Shown here in pieces: positions 1 to 7,944 of a DNA stretch of 44,696 nucleotides; the first letter of the stretch is position 1, and each line of letters begins with the position of its first letter. The notes under the pieces were generated by a model, which did no database searches, was not told where the DNA came from, and saw only the letters and a program-made list of their open reading frames with translations. Source of the stretch: a virus. Made by a program: the position numbers and the translations under genes. The stretch lies in the IMG/VR virus record IMGVR_UViG_3300037165_000022, positions 1-44,696 of that record. The stretch is one strand, 5' to 3'.

Positions 1-328
1 ATTTGCAACACAACTTCAGACTATACTTACTATTTGTTTTAGTCGAGGCTGGAGTCCAATAAATATCATTGTTAATACTGGTTATTATGTTAATAATCCG
101 TGGAGTTTATATGTTCCCCCATCTCCTATTCCGGGTGATCTAACTCGATACAATTCATTTATAAGTGCTGCTCAATCTGTTGCAATAGCAAATGGAACTC
201 AATTTATTGATCCTTATGCATATATGGCAGCGAATGGTGGAAACTCTTTACTGAATTTAGATGGTCTTCATCCAAATAATAGTGGATGTGCTGCTATAGC
301 AACATATATAGAATCTGTAATTGTTTAA
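1..328 (+). CDS. SGNH/GDSL-type hydrolase, C-terminal part (5' end outside window)
   Basis: An open frame enters at base 2 and gives 108 residues before TAA. Near the end it has the DGLHPN block (fragment residues 87-92), which is the Asp-x-x-His of SGNH/GDSL esterases, followed by the usual small helical end (SGCAAIATYI). Enzymes of this fold deacetylate or de-esterify carbohydrates. In phages they usually sit at the end of tail-fibre or tail-spike proteins and act on capsule or cell-wall polysaccharide outside the cell. Its place just before the endolysin on the late-gene strand fits that role. The catalytic Ser block is upstream of the window, so activity and total length cannot be judged. 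Confidence 0.7.
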   Translation, partial: FATQLQTILTICFSRGWSPINIIVNTGYYVNNPWSLYVPPSPIPGDLTRYNSFISAAQSVAIANGTQFIDPYAYMAANGGNSLLNLDGLHPNNSGCAAIATYIESVIV

Positions 329-350
329 AAATAATATAAAAACTAACAAA

Positions 351-524
351 ATGGCATTAGTATTACAAAACGAGCATCTCGAAAAAATTAATGCTCTATT
401 AGTAGAAATTCCTTTTAAGCATGCTTATCCTCTATTTCAGCTTTTAACAAATCTGATAAATGATCAGAATGCAAAAGAAAAGGAACAGCAAAAACAACAC
501 ATTATAAACGAGAATCATGAGTAA
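351..524 (+). CDS. small hypothetical protein next to the endolysin
   Basis: It encodes 57 residues from ATG 351; an in-frame TTG at 321 is a less likely start because it overlaps the upstream hydrolase. The product is helical and hydrophilic at its C-terminus, with an EKEQQKQ run. It has no hydrophobic segment long enough for a holin or spanin. Its last 8 bases overlap the endolysin start, so the two are probably co-translated. The position suggests a lysis or tail accessory role, but the sequence itself gives no function. Confidence 0.6.
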   Translation: MALVLQNEHLEKINALLVEIPFKHAYPLFQLLTNLINDQNAKEKEQQKQHIINENHE

Positions 525-978
525 TTTAAGTAATACTGCCTTACAGATAGCAATATCACAGGTAGGAAAGGAAGAAGTTCCCAGAGGTTCTAATTGGGGG
601 CCAACGGTACAAGGATACCTCAATTCTGTAGGCATTAATTTCGCAGCTTCATGGTGCATGGCTTTTATGTATTGGTGCTTTAATCAAGCATCCACACAAT
701 TAGGAGTAACAAATCCTATGATTAAGACAGGAGGTGTTCTTAATCAATATACACATGAAACTTTATCTCAGGTACATACTCCTCAAGCAGGAGATATATT
801 TATAATGGATTTGGGTAATGGTCTTGGGCATACAGGTATAGTTGAATCTATTGCCACTGATGGCACACTTCATACAATTGAAGGAAATACAAATGATAAT
901 GGTTCTCGTGAAGGTTATGAAGTAGCTAGGAGAACAAGAAAGGCAGCACATCCAATAATTGGATATTTACGTTTCTAA
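517..978 (+). CDS. CHAP-domain endolysin (peptidoglycan hydrolase)
   Basis: The 153 residues are essentially one CHAP/NlpC-P60-like amidohydrolase domain. The nucleophile Cys lies in SWCMAF (C47). The catalytic His is in the GHTGIVE block (H105), and the polar partner is in IEGNTN (E122/N124). Such enzymes cleave amide bonds in peptidoglycan, either N-acetylmuramoyl-L-alanine or peptide cross-links, at the end of infection. There is no signal peptide and no separate wall-binding domain, as expected for a globular lysin of a Gram-negative host that needs a holin or pinholin. No holin is visible nearby. It ends just before a strong bidirectional terminator and faces recA. Confidence 0.85.
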   Translation: MSNLSNTALQIAISQVGKEEVPRGSNWGPTVQGYLNSVGINFAASWCMAFMYWCFNQASTQLGVTNPMIKTGGVLNQYTHETLSQVHTPQAGDIFIMDLGNGLGHTGIVESIATDGTLHTIEGNTNDNGSREGYEVARRTRKAAHPIIGYLRF

Positions 979-991
979 CAAATAAATTAAT

Positions 992-1022
992 ATAAAATCC
1001 CGCTTTTTAGGCGGGATTTTAT
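992..1022. terminator. bidirectional rho-independent terminator between endolysin and recA
   Basis: This is a perfect 12-bp inverted repeat (992-1003 with 1011-1022) with a 7-base loop TTTTTAG and a GC core CCCGC/GCGGG. It is flanked by A and T tracts, so it can terminate on both strands. It lies between two convergent genes and marks the junction of the late/lysis and early transcription units. Confidence 0.9.
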
Positions 1023-1024
1023 TT

Positions 1025-2014
1025 TTACTTTTGATTTATTAGAGCAGTTATAGTAAGCTGCTTTATTTCTGCTGCTACTTCTGGGTTATCCCATAAGAAT
1101 TGTTTACAGGTATCTCTGCCTTGTGCAATCTTTGAATCCTGATAAGAAAACCAAGAACCAGATTTCTGTATAATCTTTTGATCCACTGCATAGTCAACTA
1201 ATTCACCTAGTTTATCAATACCTGTACCATAGAGAATATCAAACTTAGCTGATTTGAAAGGCTTTGCTACTTTATTCTTTATTACCTTTGCTGTTGTTTC
1301 ATTTCCCACCTTCACTTCTCCTTTCATCACTGAATTTGCTGTTGTAATACTCCTTCTTACATCCATACGTACAGATGCATAGAATTTCAGAGCATTTCCT
1401 CCAGTAGTAGTCTCAGGATTACCAAACATTACTCCTATCTTCTCTCTTAGTTGATTAATGAATATTAGGAGTGTATTTGTAGTTGATACCTTTCCAGTCA
1501 TTTTCCTTAAAGCCTGACTCATAAGACGAGCCTGAAGTCCCATTTTGCTTTCTCCCATTTCTCCGTCTAACTCAGCCTTAGGAACTAATGCTGCAACACT
1601 ATCAATAAGTACTACTCCAAAGTTTCCACTCTCAATCAGCCTATCAGCAACTTCCAGTCCTTGATCTCCACTTTCTGGCTGGCATATATATAGATTATCT
1701 ATATCTACTCCTAAAGCAGCAGCATAATCTGTATCAAAAGCATGTTCTGCATCAATAATAGCACAAGTAAGTCCTTTAGCTTGTGCTTCAGCTATTACAT
1801 GAATAGCTATTGTAGTCTTTCCAGAAGATTCTGGGCCATATATTTCTACAATCCTACCTCTGGGAAGTCCTCCTATTCCAAGAGCAATATCAAGTCCTAT
1901 AGAGCCTGTGGATATTGCCTCTACATTTTGAGGTTTATCGGAAAGCTTAATTACTGTCCCTTCGCCAAAATCCTTATCAAGTTTGGCTAGTGTATCTTCT
2001 ATTTTTTCACTCAT
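1025..2014 (-). CDS. recA: RecA recombinase
   Basis: At 329 residues this is a near full-length RecA. Walker A is GPESSGKT (60-67), the catalytic Glu is in DAEHAF (E90), Walker B is [10 protein letters not shown] (about 134-143), and the L2 region has [17 protein letters not shown]. It forms ATP-dependent filaments on ssDNA and catalyses strand exchange, here for phage recombination and repair or replication restart. Compared with the 352-residue E. coli protein it lacks the long acidic C-terminal tail, which normally restrains DNA binding. The start overlaps the stop of the upstream gene by 4 bases (ATGA). It is the last gene of the minus-strand block. Confidence 0.97.
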   Translation of the reverse strand: MSEKIEDTLAKLDKDFGEGTVIKLSDKPQNVEAISTGSIGLDIALGIGGLPRGRIVEIYGPESSGKTTIAIHVIAEAQAKGLTCAIIDAEHAFDTDYAAALGVDIDNLYICQPESGDQGLEVADRLIESGNFGVVLIDSVAALVPKAELDGEMGESKMGLQARLMSQALRKMTGKVSTTNTLLIFINQLREKIGVMFGNPETTTGGNALKFYASVRMDVRRSITTANSVMKGEVKVGNETTAKVIKNKVAKPFKSAKFDILYGTGIDKLGELVDYAVDQKIIQKSGSWFSYQDSKIAQGRDTCKQFLWDNPEVAAEIKQLTITALINQK

Positions 2015-2307
2015 TTTAAAGTTGATATTGGTTGTGAATATATATTATCAGTCTTTGCAATTGTTGGAAACGGAACTCCATGAACTTCAAAACAAGCAAC
2101 TCCTAAAGCTACTACTTTACGTAGTTCATTAAGGGCCTCTTCGTCTTTTCCATGAGTTACCCATCCTACTGTTTTAGTAAGATAGTGTTGCATAAAAGTT
2201 AGCCATGAAGCTATATCATGATATACATCATGTTTCTTACCTCCCCACATGCTATCTTGCTTCTCACGTTCTTCATCTATCCTTAAATAGACATCTTCTC
2301 TATCCAT
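2011..2307 (-). CDS. conserved phage small protein with EREKQDxxWGG..H motif
   Basis: The 98 residues begin with a helix carrying [16 protein letters not shown] (about 12-27). This ER.KQD..WG..H signature recurs in small proteins of many phages, some of which have been likened to all-alpha NTP pyrophosphohydrolases. The rest is helical ([17 protein letters not shown]). The motif is established by recurrence, not by biochemistry, so no reaction is assigned. It overlaps the Dam methylase end by 8 bases and recA by 4, which places it in the same translationally coupled unit. Confidence 0.7.
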   Translation of the reverse strand: MDREDVYLRIDEEREKQDSMWGGKKHDVYHDIASWLTFMQHYLTKTVGWVTHGKDEEALNELRKVVALGVACFEVHGVPFPTIAKTDNIYSQPISTLK

Positions 2308-2755
2308 TTGTATTTGGTTTAAGTATTACAATCATACTATCATGCATTCCTGCCTTATTTGTTACAAATTCCCCTTTTGTGTTGAATCCTGTAAATTTAA
2401 GGCGTCCTCGTAAGAATCTTATCTCAGATGCATTGGGTTGTATAAAATCATGAAAAAGCTTTGTGCTAGTAGATACAGGAAGGAGTAATACGCAAAGTTT
2501 TCCTTTGTTAGATTCCTCTATAGCTTTTTTAACGAAGGCATCCTTTAGCTTCCTACTATATGGAGGATTTACGAAATTACTAGTTCCCCATTCTACTTCT
2601 AAACCATCCCATTCATCGGTATTATGATTCATAGGACATGGATCAAAGTTGAAATTGAACTCTTTATGTAGAGTATCTAGGAAGTCTTGAGGTGTTGCCC
2701 AATCATCAGAGTTCTTTAGATTTCGATTCTTCATCTGTTTGTTTAAATAATTCAT
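2300..2755 (-). CDS. phage N6-adenine DNA methyltransferase (Dam-like)
   Basis: The 151 residues have the layout of the small phage adenine methylases (Dam, PF05869): DDWATP (17-22), FDPCPM (37-42, AdoMet/metal region), the catalytic NPPY (63-66), LCVLLLPVST and a C-terminal HDSMIVIL. It transfers a methyl group from S-adenosylmethionine to N6 of adenine in a short DNA site. The usual purpose in phages is to protect progeny DNA from host restriction. There is no linked restriction enzyme, so it is an orphan methylase. A second ATG at 2734 (residue 8) is an alternative start; both overlap the upstream gene. Confidence 0.88.
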   Translation of the reverse strand: MNYLNKQMKNRNLKNSDDWATPQDFLDTLHKEFNFNFDPCPMNHNTDEWDGLEVEWGTSNFVNPPYSRKLKDAFVKKAIEESNKGKLCVLLLPVSTSTKLFHDFIQPNASEIRFLRGRLKFTGFNTKGEFVTNKAGMHDSMIVILKPNTNG

Positions 2756-2978
2756 AGAATTCTTTTGCTGGCCTCACCCAAACGAGTCCATCGGGATTAT
2801 CATAAAGGCACATATATACTACACAATCTATCCAAATAAGATCTAAATCTATAGATTTAAACTTAGAATGTGCTAATATACAATACTGCTTTCCTTTATG
2901 TTCATACTTAGGCGTAGTAGTCTTTAATGAGCCCAGTAATATTTTGAATTCGTTTGAACTCGATTCGCTTGTTTGCAT
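2706..2978 (-). CDS. DUF1653-like small protein
   Basis: The 90 residues contain the pattern YEHKGKQYCILAHSKFK (25-41), later VVYMCLYDN and WVRPAKEFYELF (about 67-78). This is the order of conserved blocks in DUF1653 proteins, small beta-rich domains of unknown function common in bacteria and phages. The only ATG (2978) overlaps the upstream gene by 71 bases in another frame, and the end overlaps the methylase start by 50 bases. This tight overlap suggests coupled expression. The role is unknown. Confidence 0.75.
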   Translation of the reverse strand: MQTSESSSNEFKILLGSLKTTTPKYEHKGKQYCILAHSKFKSIDLDLIWIDCVVYMCLYDNPDGLVWVRPAKEFYELFKQTDEESKSKEL

Positions 2979-3243
2979 TCCTTTTCTTGGTTGTAACCTT
3001 TATTTTAGCAGATTCTTCATCCGCAGCTAAAATAAGATCATAAGTTAGTACTGAACCATTCTTAAAGGTAATGAAGAAATAAGGACTTTTAGATGGATCT
3101 AAACTTCCTATAACTGTCTGATTTAGAGAGCCATTTGCTTCTTCTGCATCCTTTATCCAACTATTAACTTCAAAACGTGTCTGTAATGATAAACTATTAT
3201 CATCACCTAGACATAAATAGAGTTTTTCCTTATTTTGTTCCAT
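2908..3243 (-). CDS. hypothetical protein
   Basis: The 111-residue product looks like a small soluble beta-rich protein (YFFITFKNGSVLTYDLILA in the middle) with a basic patch TTKKRNANKR near residues 84-93. I do not recognise the family. Its ATG lies only 14 bases after a strong terminator hairpin (3252-3282) on the same strand, and no promoter signature is visible between them. Its expression must depend on readthrough, RNA processing or an unrecognised promoter. Confidence 0.65.
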   Translation of the reverse strand: MEQNKEKLYLCLGDDNSLSLQTRFEVNSWIKDAEEANGSLNQTVIGSLDPSKSPYFFITFKNGSVLTYDLILAADEESAKIKVTTKKRNANKRIEFKRIQNITGLIKDYYA

Positions 3244-3251
3244 TAGATAGA

Positions 3252-3282
3252 TTAAAAAAGACCCGGCTCGGCTCCGGGTCTT
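3252..3282 (-). terminator. rho-independent terminator, minus strand
   Basis: On the minus strand a 9-bp stem (3274-3282 with 3258-3266, core GACCCGG/CCGGGTC) and a 7-base loop are followed by an uninterrupted U run. It lies downstream of the 3298-3492 gene and just 14 bases before the next ATG. With the promoter at 3763-3794 it delimits a two-gene transcript (3298-3743). Confidence 0.88.
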
Positions 3283-3297
3283 GTAAACATGGAAAAA

Positions 3298-3492
3298 TTA
3301 CAGATTCGAAATCCAGCGTTTAGCCTTAGCTTTACTGGAGAAATTCTGAGAGTAGGCAACTCCATTTATCATTTTCCTTGCACGGTAAATACCTGAAGGA
3401 AGAATGCCAATGTTATCACTTACTTTAGTAGTGCTATCGGGACGTTTGTTCCTCTTAGCTTTCTTAGAGCCATACATAGTGTTCTTTGTCAT
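3298..3492 (-). CDS. small basic protein, possible AP2/arm-type DNA-binding domain
   Basis: The 64 residues start with a very basic head (KKAKRNKRPD) followed by SGIYRARKMINGVAYSQNF and SKAKAKRWISNL. The G-x-Y-R-A-R ... F-x-S-x-x-A-x-x-W pattern resembles the three-strand-plus-helix DNA-binding domains of AP2-like proteins and integrase arm-binding domains. It is probably a DNA-binding protein expressed early, but the family call is tentative. It shares a promoter and terminator with the 3507-3743 gene. Confidence 0.6.
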   Translation of the reverse strand: MTKNTMYGSKKAKRNKRPDSTTKVSDNIGILPSGIYRARKMINGVAYSQNFSSKAKAKRWISNL

Positions 3493-3506
3493 TGTATTGT
3501 TGGTTT

Positions 3507-3743
3507 TTATTCTAAAATTTTGCTAATTTTCTCGATAACTTTTGTGTTACCACCTTTGATTTCATACAGACGTGCATGTTCTTTTTGAATCTGAGCAATT
3601 TCTTGATTACGAAGTTCAATATGCTCATCAATTTCACCATTTACAGTATGAAGATCTGTAATTGTAGAGGTAAAGATGTCTAGAATCCTTCCAGACTTCT
3701 TATGTAAGTTATCAATTGCTTTTGTAGTATCTTTACTAAACAT
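3507..3743 (-). CDS. small coiled-coil hypothetical protein
   Basis: The 78 residues are predicted almost wholly alpha-helical with heptad-like spacing (AIDNLHKKSGRILDIFTSTI ... IELRNQEIAQIQKEHARLYEI). This suggests a coiled-coil dimer or a protein-interaction helix. No family is recognised. It is the first gene after a consensus Bacteroidota-type promoter (3763-3794), with its ATG 20 bases from the -7 box. It is therefore likely expressed strongly and independently of the long operon upstream. Confidence 0.65.
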   Translation of the reverse strand: MFSKDTTKAIDNLHKKSGRILDIFTSTITDLHTVNGEIDEHIELRNQEIAQIQKEHARLYEIKGGNTKVIEKISKILE

Positions 3744-3762
3744 TTTATTGGTTTTTGTTACA

Positions 3763-3794
3763 CAAAGTTAAAACGAATATTTGATTTGTCCAAA
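3763..3794 (-). promoter_or_regulatory. Bacteroidota-type promoter (TTTG-N20-TAnnTTTG)
   Basis: On the minus strand the -33 box TTTG (3791-3794) is separated by exactly 20 bases from the -7 box TAACTTTG (3763-3770). The match to the Bacteroidota primary sigma consensus is perfect at the defining positions. The ATG of the 3507-3743 gene is 20 bases downstream, giving a short leader. The region is AT-rich and non-coding. Confidence 0.82.
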
Positions 3795-3831
3795 TATTTG
3801 TCGAATTATTTTTGAAGTATTTATAACCTAC

Positions 3832-4089
3832 TTATAATAAATCAGTTATAAACTTAATACGAGCAGTATTGGCTTCTTCAGGAGTAAGGAAACTACCTAC
3901 ATGAATAGTTATGTGCTTTCCATCCTTGGGGCGATATAAGCTAACATGAGACTGCCATAATCTTTTACCTATTCCACTAGTTCGCTTATGAACTCCTTTA
4001 TATCCAGAGGCAGCATAGACTTTATATTTTTTGTCTCTTGCTCCTCTTTTATACTTAACGATTGTCTCCACTTCCTTGGATTTTTCCAC
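3832..4089 (-). CDS. AP2-domain DNA-binding protein
   Basis: The 85 residues consist of a basic linker and one AP2-like domain: SGYKGVHKR (28-36), LWQSHVSLYRP, ITIHVGSF (59-66) and a helix TPEEANTARIKFI. The GxxGV...W.a.i...iHlGsF.tpEeAa.A pattern is the AP2/ERF signature, which in phages usually accompanies HNH homing endonucleases and gives DNA-target recognition. No nuclease motif is present here, so it is a stand-alone domain, perhaps a regulator or a remnant of a homing nuclease. The start overlaps the MazG-like gene by 35 bases. Confidence 0.78.
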   Translation of the reverse strand: MEKSKEVETIVKYKRGARDKKYKVYAASGYKGVHKRTSGIGKRLWQSHVSLYRPKDGKHITIHVGSFLTPEEANTARIKFITDLL

Positions 4090-4429
4090 GTTCTCTACGA
4101 GATTTAAGTTTTTGATAGTTTCGGCTAGCTACATCGCCTAGATTTATTTCTAAATCATCAGCTAGGGCAGCTACATACCACAGAACATCACCAAGCTCAT
4201 CTATAAGATCTTGTCTCTTTTCAGGAGACAATACTCCATTATCATCACGGAGTACTTTCTTATATTTATTGGCTATTTCTCCAGCTTCTCCTAAAAGACC
4301 AAGAATAGGATAATTTATTGCATTACCATATCCATAAATCTTGTTTTTCATAACTTCTGTCTGGTAGCCATCCATAGTTACCATACCAGATAGATCTTTT
4401 TCGAGTATTTGAGTTTGAGTATATGACAT
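4055..4429 (-). CDS. MazG-type nucleotide pyrophosphohydrolase (1)
   Basis: The 124 residues from ATG 4429, the first start after the upstream stop at 4431, carry the MazG core: LLGEAGEIANKYKK with the Glu pair and LIDELGDVLWYVAALADDL with the ELGDxxW motif. These all-alpha enzymes use Mg2+ held by four acidic residues to hydrolyse NTPs or dNTPs to the monophosphate and PPi. In phages they are thought to tune nucleotide pools or lower (p)ppGpp signalling. It lies directly downstream of a second MazG-like gene and the ribonucleotide reductase, so it is placed to act on the dNTP pool. A longer ATG start (4504) would overlap the neighbour and adds only non-conserved residues. Confidence 0.88.
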   Translation of the reverse strand: MSYTQTQILEKDLSGMVTMDGYQTEVMKNKIYGYGNAINYPILGLLGEAGEIANKYKKVLRDDNGVLSPEKRQDLIDELGDVLWYVAALADDLEINLGDVASRNYQKLKSRRERGKIQGSGDNR

Positions 4430-4430
4430 A

Positions 4431-4838
4431 TTATATACCTCCTTTATATTTACCTTCCTGATAGAATTTGTACAATTTCTTGCATTTAGCTTCAAGGCGT
4501 GCATCTATCTGTTCTTCAATACCCATTTGCAGTGTGAGAACAAGAACTCTAATAATAACATCACCAACTTCATCGATCACTGCACTATCCTCAGGACGTT
4601 TATCAGGTGTTTTATTATTAACCTTTAGCAATACTTCTGTAAGTTCTGTTAGTTCCTCACATAATTTCAAGCGATTATATTGAGGAGTATTAGTTATAGC
4701 TAGTAATTCTGCAACTGCTGACCACTCATCAGGATTAGTATTAATATCTTCTACAATTTCTGCGATTTTAGCCGCATTTACTACTTCCGCAGTCGAGACA
4801 TCGACTACAGCCTTCTTCGAACCTAATGTTGCTTCCAT
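4431..4838 (-). CDS. MazG-like nucleotide pyrophosphohydrolase (2)
   Basis: The 135 residues from ATG 4838 contain LCEELTELTEVLLK and VIDEVGDVIIRVLVLTLQM, the E-E-x-x-E and E-x-x-D elements of the MazG superfamily in a divergent form. An Ala/Val-rich N-terminal extension precedes them. The start lies inside the ribonucleotide reductase gene (71-base overlap, different frame), and it ends one base before the next MazG gene. Two different MazG-like enzymes in tandem suggest separate substrates or a heteromer. The catalytic acids are present, but the substrate cannot be inferred. Confidence 0.75.
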   Translation of the reverse strand: MEATLGSKKAVVDVSTAEVVNAAKIAEIVEDINTNPDEWSAVAELLAITNTPQYNRLKLCEELTELTEVLLKVNNKTPDKRPEDSAVIDEVGDVIIRVLVLTLQMGIEEQIDARLEAKCKKLYKFYQEGKYKGGI

Positions 4839-7329
4839 TACAATCCTTGCATTTAAAACGTTCAATTAATTCCTTTTCAGGAATATGTTTTTTGATAATT
4901 CGTGAAATTGCTTTGCCAAAGCTCACAATTTCTAAAGGACATTTATCAATCTGTTCGATGATAAATTTAGGGTTCACACCATGTCGCATCATACCACTTA
5001 TCAGACGGGTAAGCATCTGTTCATCAGCATGTGCTCCTCGATTTTGTATATTTATGATAGATTGTTGATTTTCATCATCATACACAAAATCATAGCATCC
5101 TGATCCTTTTTTAGTCCTTATTAGACTTCCAGTTCCATTTATAGGAGTAGTATCCTCTTCATCAGTACTAAAGGCAAATACTTCATACATCTTATTATTG
5201 AGAAATCCAATAATTACTGCATAACTTGTTCCTTTCACTTTTACTGAGAATAATTCTCCTTTTAGTTGTTTTGGTCGTCTTGGAGCATCATGATAAATGA
5301 CTCCAGAGGTTTCTTCAGATGTAGAAGTACTACTAGAAGGAGTAGAAACAAGGACACCACTACGACAACCATCTCGGTAAATAGTGATTCCTTTAAGGCC
5401 CTGCTTCCAACTTTCAAAATAGATTTCAGATACTTCATTAGTTGTTGCAGTTGAAGGTAAATTAATTGTAGAGCTAATAGAATGTGTAATATACTTCTGA
5501 GCTATTGCTTGAAGCTGTACACGTTTCTTCCAGCTTATTTCTTCCGCTGTAGACTGATAATAAGGTGATATTTTTATTAATTTATCAATTTCTTCTTTTG
5601 AAAGATCTTCGAGTTTTTCTTCAGGAAAATTAATATTATGCCACATTTTGAAGCCTTCATGGAATACAGGAAATTCCTGCCACTTATCTCCTTGATTATC
5701 AATGAAATCTACACGGGTGTTCTTGTCATTAGGATTTATCTTCTTACGCCTGATATAATATACTTTAAATAAAGGTTCTATACCAGAGGTAGTTCCATGG
5801 AAGTCTCCTCCTAAATGTGCAAGAAGTGATAAAGACCCAGTAGGTGCTATTGTACTCCAAGAAATATTTCTCCTTCCATATTTCTGCATTTGTTCCCATT
5901 GTGTAGGAAACTCAGTTTTCAGGAAATAGAAGAATGTAGACTTATCCTCAGCCCAGTTTGCTTCAAGTGTAGCATCAAATGCAGGAAAGGCTCCTCGATC
6001 CTTAGCCATATCAATCGTTGCATTTAATTCAGCCTCAAGCTTTACACGCATTATATTATCAAATATATTCAAAGCTTCCTGTGAATCATATTTAAACCCT
6101 AATGCAGCAAGTGTATCTCCAAGAGCTGTAAAACCTGCACCAGTACGACGTCCTCTTTCACCTATCTGATACAAATCTAACCATGTCTTATATTCAACTC
6201 TTTTGATTTCGTCAGGTTCTTCATCTGACTCAATTTTGGATAGAATACGACTAATATGTTCAAGTTCAAGATCTACAAGATCATCCATGAACTTCATAGT
6301 AAAATAGCATGTCCAATACCAGTCCTCAAAATCAAAATAAGCATTATGAGTAAAAGGAAATATTACATGCGCAAACATATTCTTGGCTATTAGACGACAA
6401 CTATCATTTCCCATAGCTATCTCAGAGCAAGGATTTGTACTAATATTCTCAAATTCCTTATATAGAGAACTTGGGGAGTAATAATGCTGTCTATCCCAGA
6501 ATATTAAGCCGGGTTCAGCAGTAGTATGAGCACATTTAATAATAGTATTCCATACATCTTCAGCTTTAGTACGTTTCACAAGGGCATTAGTCCACATTAC
6601 CAGTTTATCATAGGGTATATCAGAGAAATCATCTCCTTCCTCACTATACTTCTCTATAGGAAAAGTATGAAGAAAGTCATTATTAGTCTCTACAGCTCTC
6701 ATAAATGCATCTGTAAGCTTTAGAGAGATATTTGCTCCTGTTACTTTAGATAAATCTTGCTTAATTTGAGCAAACTCTGTTGCTTCTGGATGCCGAATAT
6801 CCATAGAGATCATTAGAGCACCCCTCCTGCCATCCTGAGCTACCTCCCGGGTAGTATTACTGAATCTATGCATGAAGCTCACAGCACCTGTAGAGGTCTG
6901 TGCAGCATTAGATACATTACATCCACTTGGTCTCAAAGTACTTATATCAATTCCTGCTCCACATCTCCGCTTCATAACCTGAGCAAGCTGCTGATCAGTA
7001 TACATTATTCCTCCATAACTATCATGTATTTTGGGAAGTACAATGCAGTTTGAGAGCGATCCAATTTGGTTAGGATTACCAAGTTGAGACATTACAGAAC
7101 CCTGTGGTATTACCTTACTAAAGTGTTGAAACATACTAAATATGTGTTCAATACTTGTAGGAGAAGGATAATTTTGTTCAATTCGAGCAAATTCTGAGGC
7201 TAGACGAGTATGCATCTGGTCTGGACTAGTTTCAATCTGTTCGCCATTCTTTTTTAGAGCATATTTAGATGCCCATACGCTTTCCGCAAGGGAATTACCC
7301 TTGAAATAGTTACTCTTTTCTGATGTCAT
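4768..7329 (-). CDS. nrdJ: class II (adenosylcobalamin-dependent) ribonucleotide reductase
   Basis: At 853 residues from ATG 7329 this is a full-length class II reductase. It reduces ribonucleotides to deoxyribonucleotides using a cobalamin-derived thiyl radical, with no need for oxygen or a second subunit. Visible are LSNC (active-site Cys, about residue 94), RRCGAGID, the NPCSEIA block (about 299-305, active-site Cys and Glu), the SWSTIAPTGSLS phosphate-binding loop, and a C-terminal Cys-rich tail CKDCNGSN...CSRCLDCGSSKCG for redox relay or zinc. Phages of anaerobic gut hosts often use this class. The true start is ATG 7329; a TTG at 7350 lies inside the -7 box. It heads a nucleotide-metabolism run with two MazG genes. 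Confidence 0.96.
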   Translation of the reverse strand: MTSEKSNYFKGNSLAESVWASKYALKKNGEQIETSPDQMHTRLASEFARIEQNYPSPTSIEHIFSMFQHFSKVIPQGSVMSQLGNPNQIGSLSNCIVLPKIHDSYGGIMYTDQQLAQVMKRRCGAGIDISTLRPSGCNVSNAAQTSTGAVSFMHRFSNTTREVAQDGRRGALMISMDIRHPEATEFAQIKQDLSKVTGANISLKLTDAFMRAVETNNDFLHTFPIEKYSEEGDDFSDIPYDKLVMWTNALVKRTKAEDVWNTIIKCAHTTAEPGLIFWDRQHYYSPSSLYKEFENISTNPCSEIAMGNDSCRLIAKNMFAHVIFPFTHNAYFDFEDWYWTCYFTMKFMDDLVDLELEHISRILSKIESDEEPDEIKRVEYKTWLDLYQIGERGRRTGAGFTALGDTLAALGFKYDSQEALNIFDNIMRVKLEAELNATIDMAKDRGAFPAFDATLEANWAEDKSTFFYFLKTEFPTQWEQMQKYGRRNISWSTIAPTGSLSLLAHLGGDFHGTTSGIEPLFKVYYIRRKKINPNDKNTRVDFIDNQGDKWQEFPVFHEGFKMWHNINFPEEKLEDLSKEEIDKLIKISPYYQSTAEEISWKKRVQLQAIAQKYITHSISSTINLPSTATTNEVSEIYFESWKQGLKGITIYRDGCRSGVLVSTPSSSTSTSEETSGVIYHDAPRRPKQLKGELFSVKVKGTSYAVIIGFLNNKMYEVFAFSTDEEDTTPINGTGSLIRTKKGSGCYDFVYDDENQQSIINIQNRGAHADEQMLTRLISGMMRHGVNPKFIIEQIDKCPLEIVSFGKAISRIIKKHIPEKELIERFKCKDCNGSNIRFEEGCSRCLDCGSSKCG

Positions 7330-7347
7330 TGATAAATTTTTAGCCTG

Positions 7348-7355
7348 CAAAAATA
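7348..7355 (-). promoter_or_regulatory. -7 box of probable nrdJ promoter
   Basis: The minus-strand sequence TATTTTTG fits TAnnTTTG and lies 19 bases before the nrdJ ATG, the same spacing as at other promoters in this window. The expected -33 position (about 7376-7379) reads TTTT rather than TTTG, so the match is partial. Together with the plus-strand promoter at 7393-7424 it makes a compact divergent promoter region. Confidence 0.55.
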
Positions 7356-7392
7356 GCTAAATTAAAATTATTAAAAAAATGTTTGAGAAAAA

Positions 7393-7424
7393 TTTGGAAA
7401 ATTTGATTATTCGTATTATCTTTG
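7393..7424 (+). promoter_or_regulatory. Bacteroidota-type promoter for the 7443-7928 gene
   Basis: On the plus strand TTTG (7393-7396), 20 bases, then TATCTTTG (7417-7424) match the Bacteroidota consensus exactly. The ATG follows 19 bases later. It drives the only plus-strand gene in the early region. Confidence 0.85.
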
Positions 7425-7442
7425 TGCCTCAATCGAAAAAAT

Positions 7443-7928
7443 ATGCCACAAAGTCACAAGGATAAGTCGCGTAAACAGAAACTTTTAAAATACAAAAAAT
7501 CAAAAAAGATGAGTAAAGTTCCAGAATCTAAGCCTTTTCGTCAAGTTCCCACATGGGATAGTACTGAGAAATTTGAACTCCAAGGAGTTGAATTAGAAGC
7601 ACTTTATAACTTCTTCAATATCTTTGCTCCTGCATTCACAGCAATCCAGCAAGTATTTGCCCGTGGTGTACAAGCAAATAAGATTAAGATAGGTTATGAA
7701 TATGAAGATGGCTCTCCAATGCCAGCAGAAGAAGTAGCAGCTTATACTAAAAGTCTGAATGAATATTTCAAACAGAAGGTTGAGGATGAAACAGCCGCAA
7801 GACTTCAAGAGCAGGAAGCACAAGGTAGTCAACCTTTATATACAGAACCAGAAGAAGTAGCCAAATCTACAAAACCCACAGGAAAAATAGTAAGTTTTAC
7901 GGGAGAACCTGTAGAGACTGATGCATAA
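7443..7928 (+). CDS. hypothetical protein with its own promoter and terminator
   Basis: The 161 residues start with a highly basic head (HKDKSRKQKLLKYKKSKKM), followed by a helical core FELQGVELEALYNFFNIFAPAFTAIQQVFARGVQ. The tail is acidic and Glu-rich (MPAEEVAAYTKSLNEYFKQK ... EPEEVAKS). The charge split resembles nucleic-acid-associated or virion-associated proteins, but I recognise no family. It is monocistronic: a consensus promoter precedes it by 19 bases and a perfect hairpin follows. Being the only gene on this strand within about 43 kb, it may be expressed on a different schedule from its neighbours. A second ATG at 7509 would remove the basic head. Confidence 0.8.
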   Translation: MPQSHKDKSRKQKLLKYKKSKKMSKVPESKPFRQVPTWDSTEKFELQGVELEALYNFFNIFAPAFTAIQQVFARGVQANKIKIGYEYEDGSPMPAEEVAAYTKSLNEYFKQKVEDETAARLQEQEAQGSQPLYTEPEEVAKSTKPTGKIVSFTGEPVETDA

Positions 7929-7944
7929 GGTAGATTTCGAGAGG

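Noticed and set aside
351-524. small gene before the endolysin as holin
   Set aside because: It has no hydrophobic stretch long enough to span a membrane.
3832-4089. AP2 protein as a homing endonuclease
   Set aside because: It contains only the DNA-binding AP2 part, with no HNH or other nuclease residues in the 85 residues or adjacent frames.
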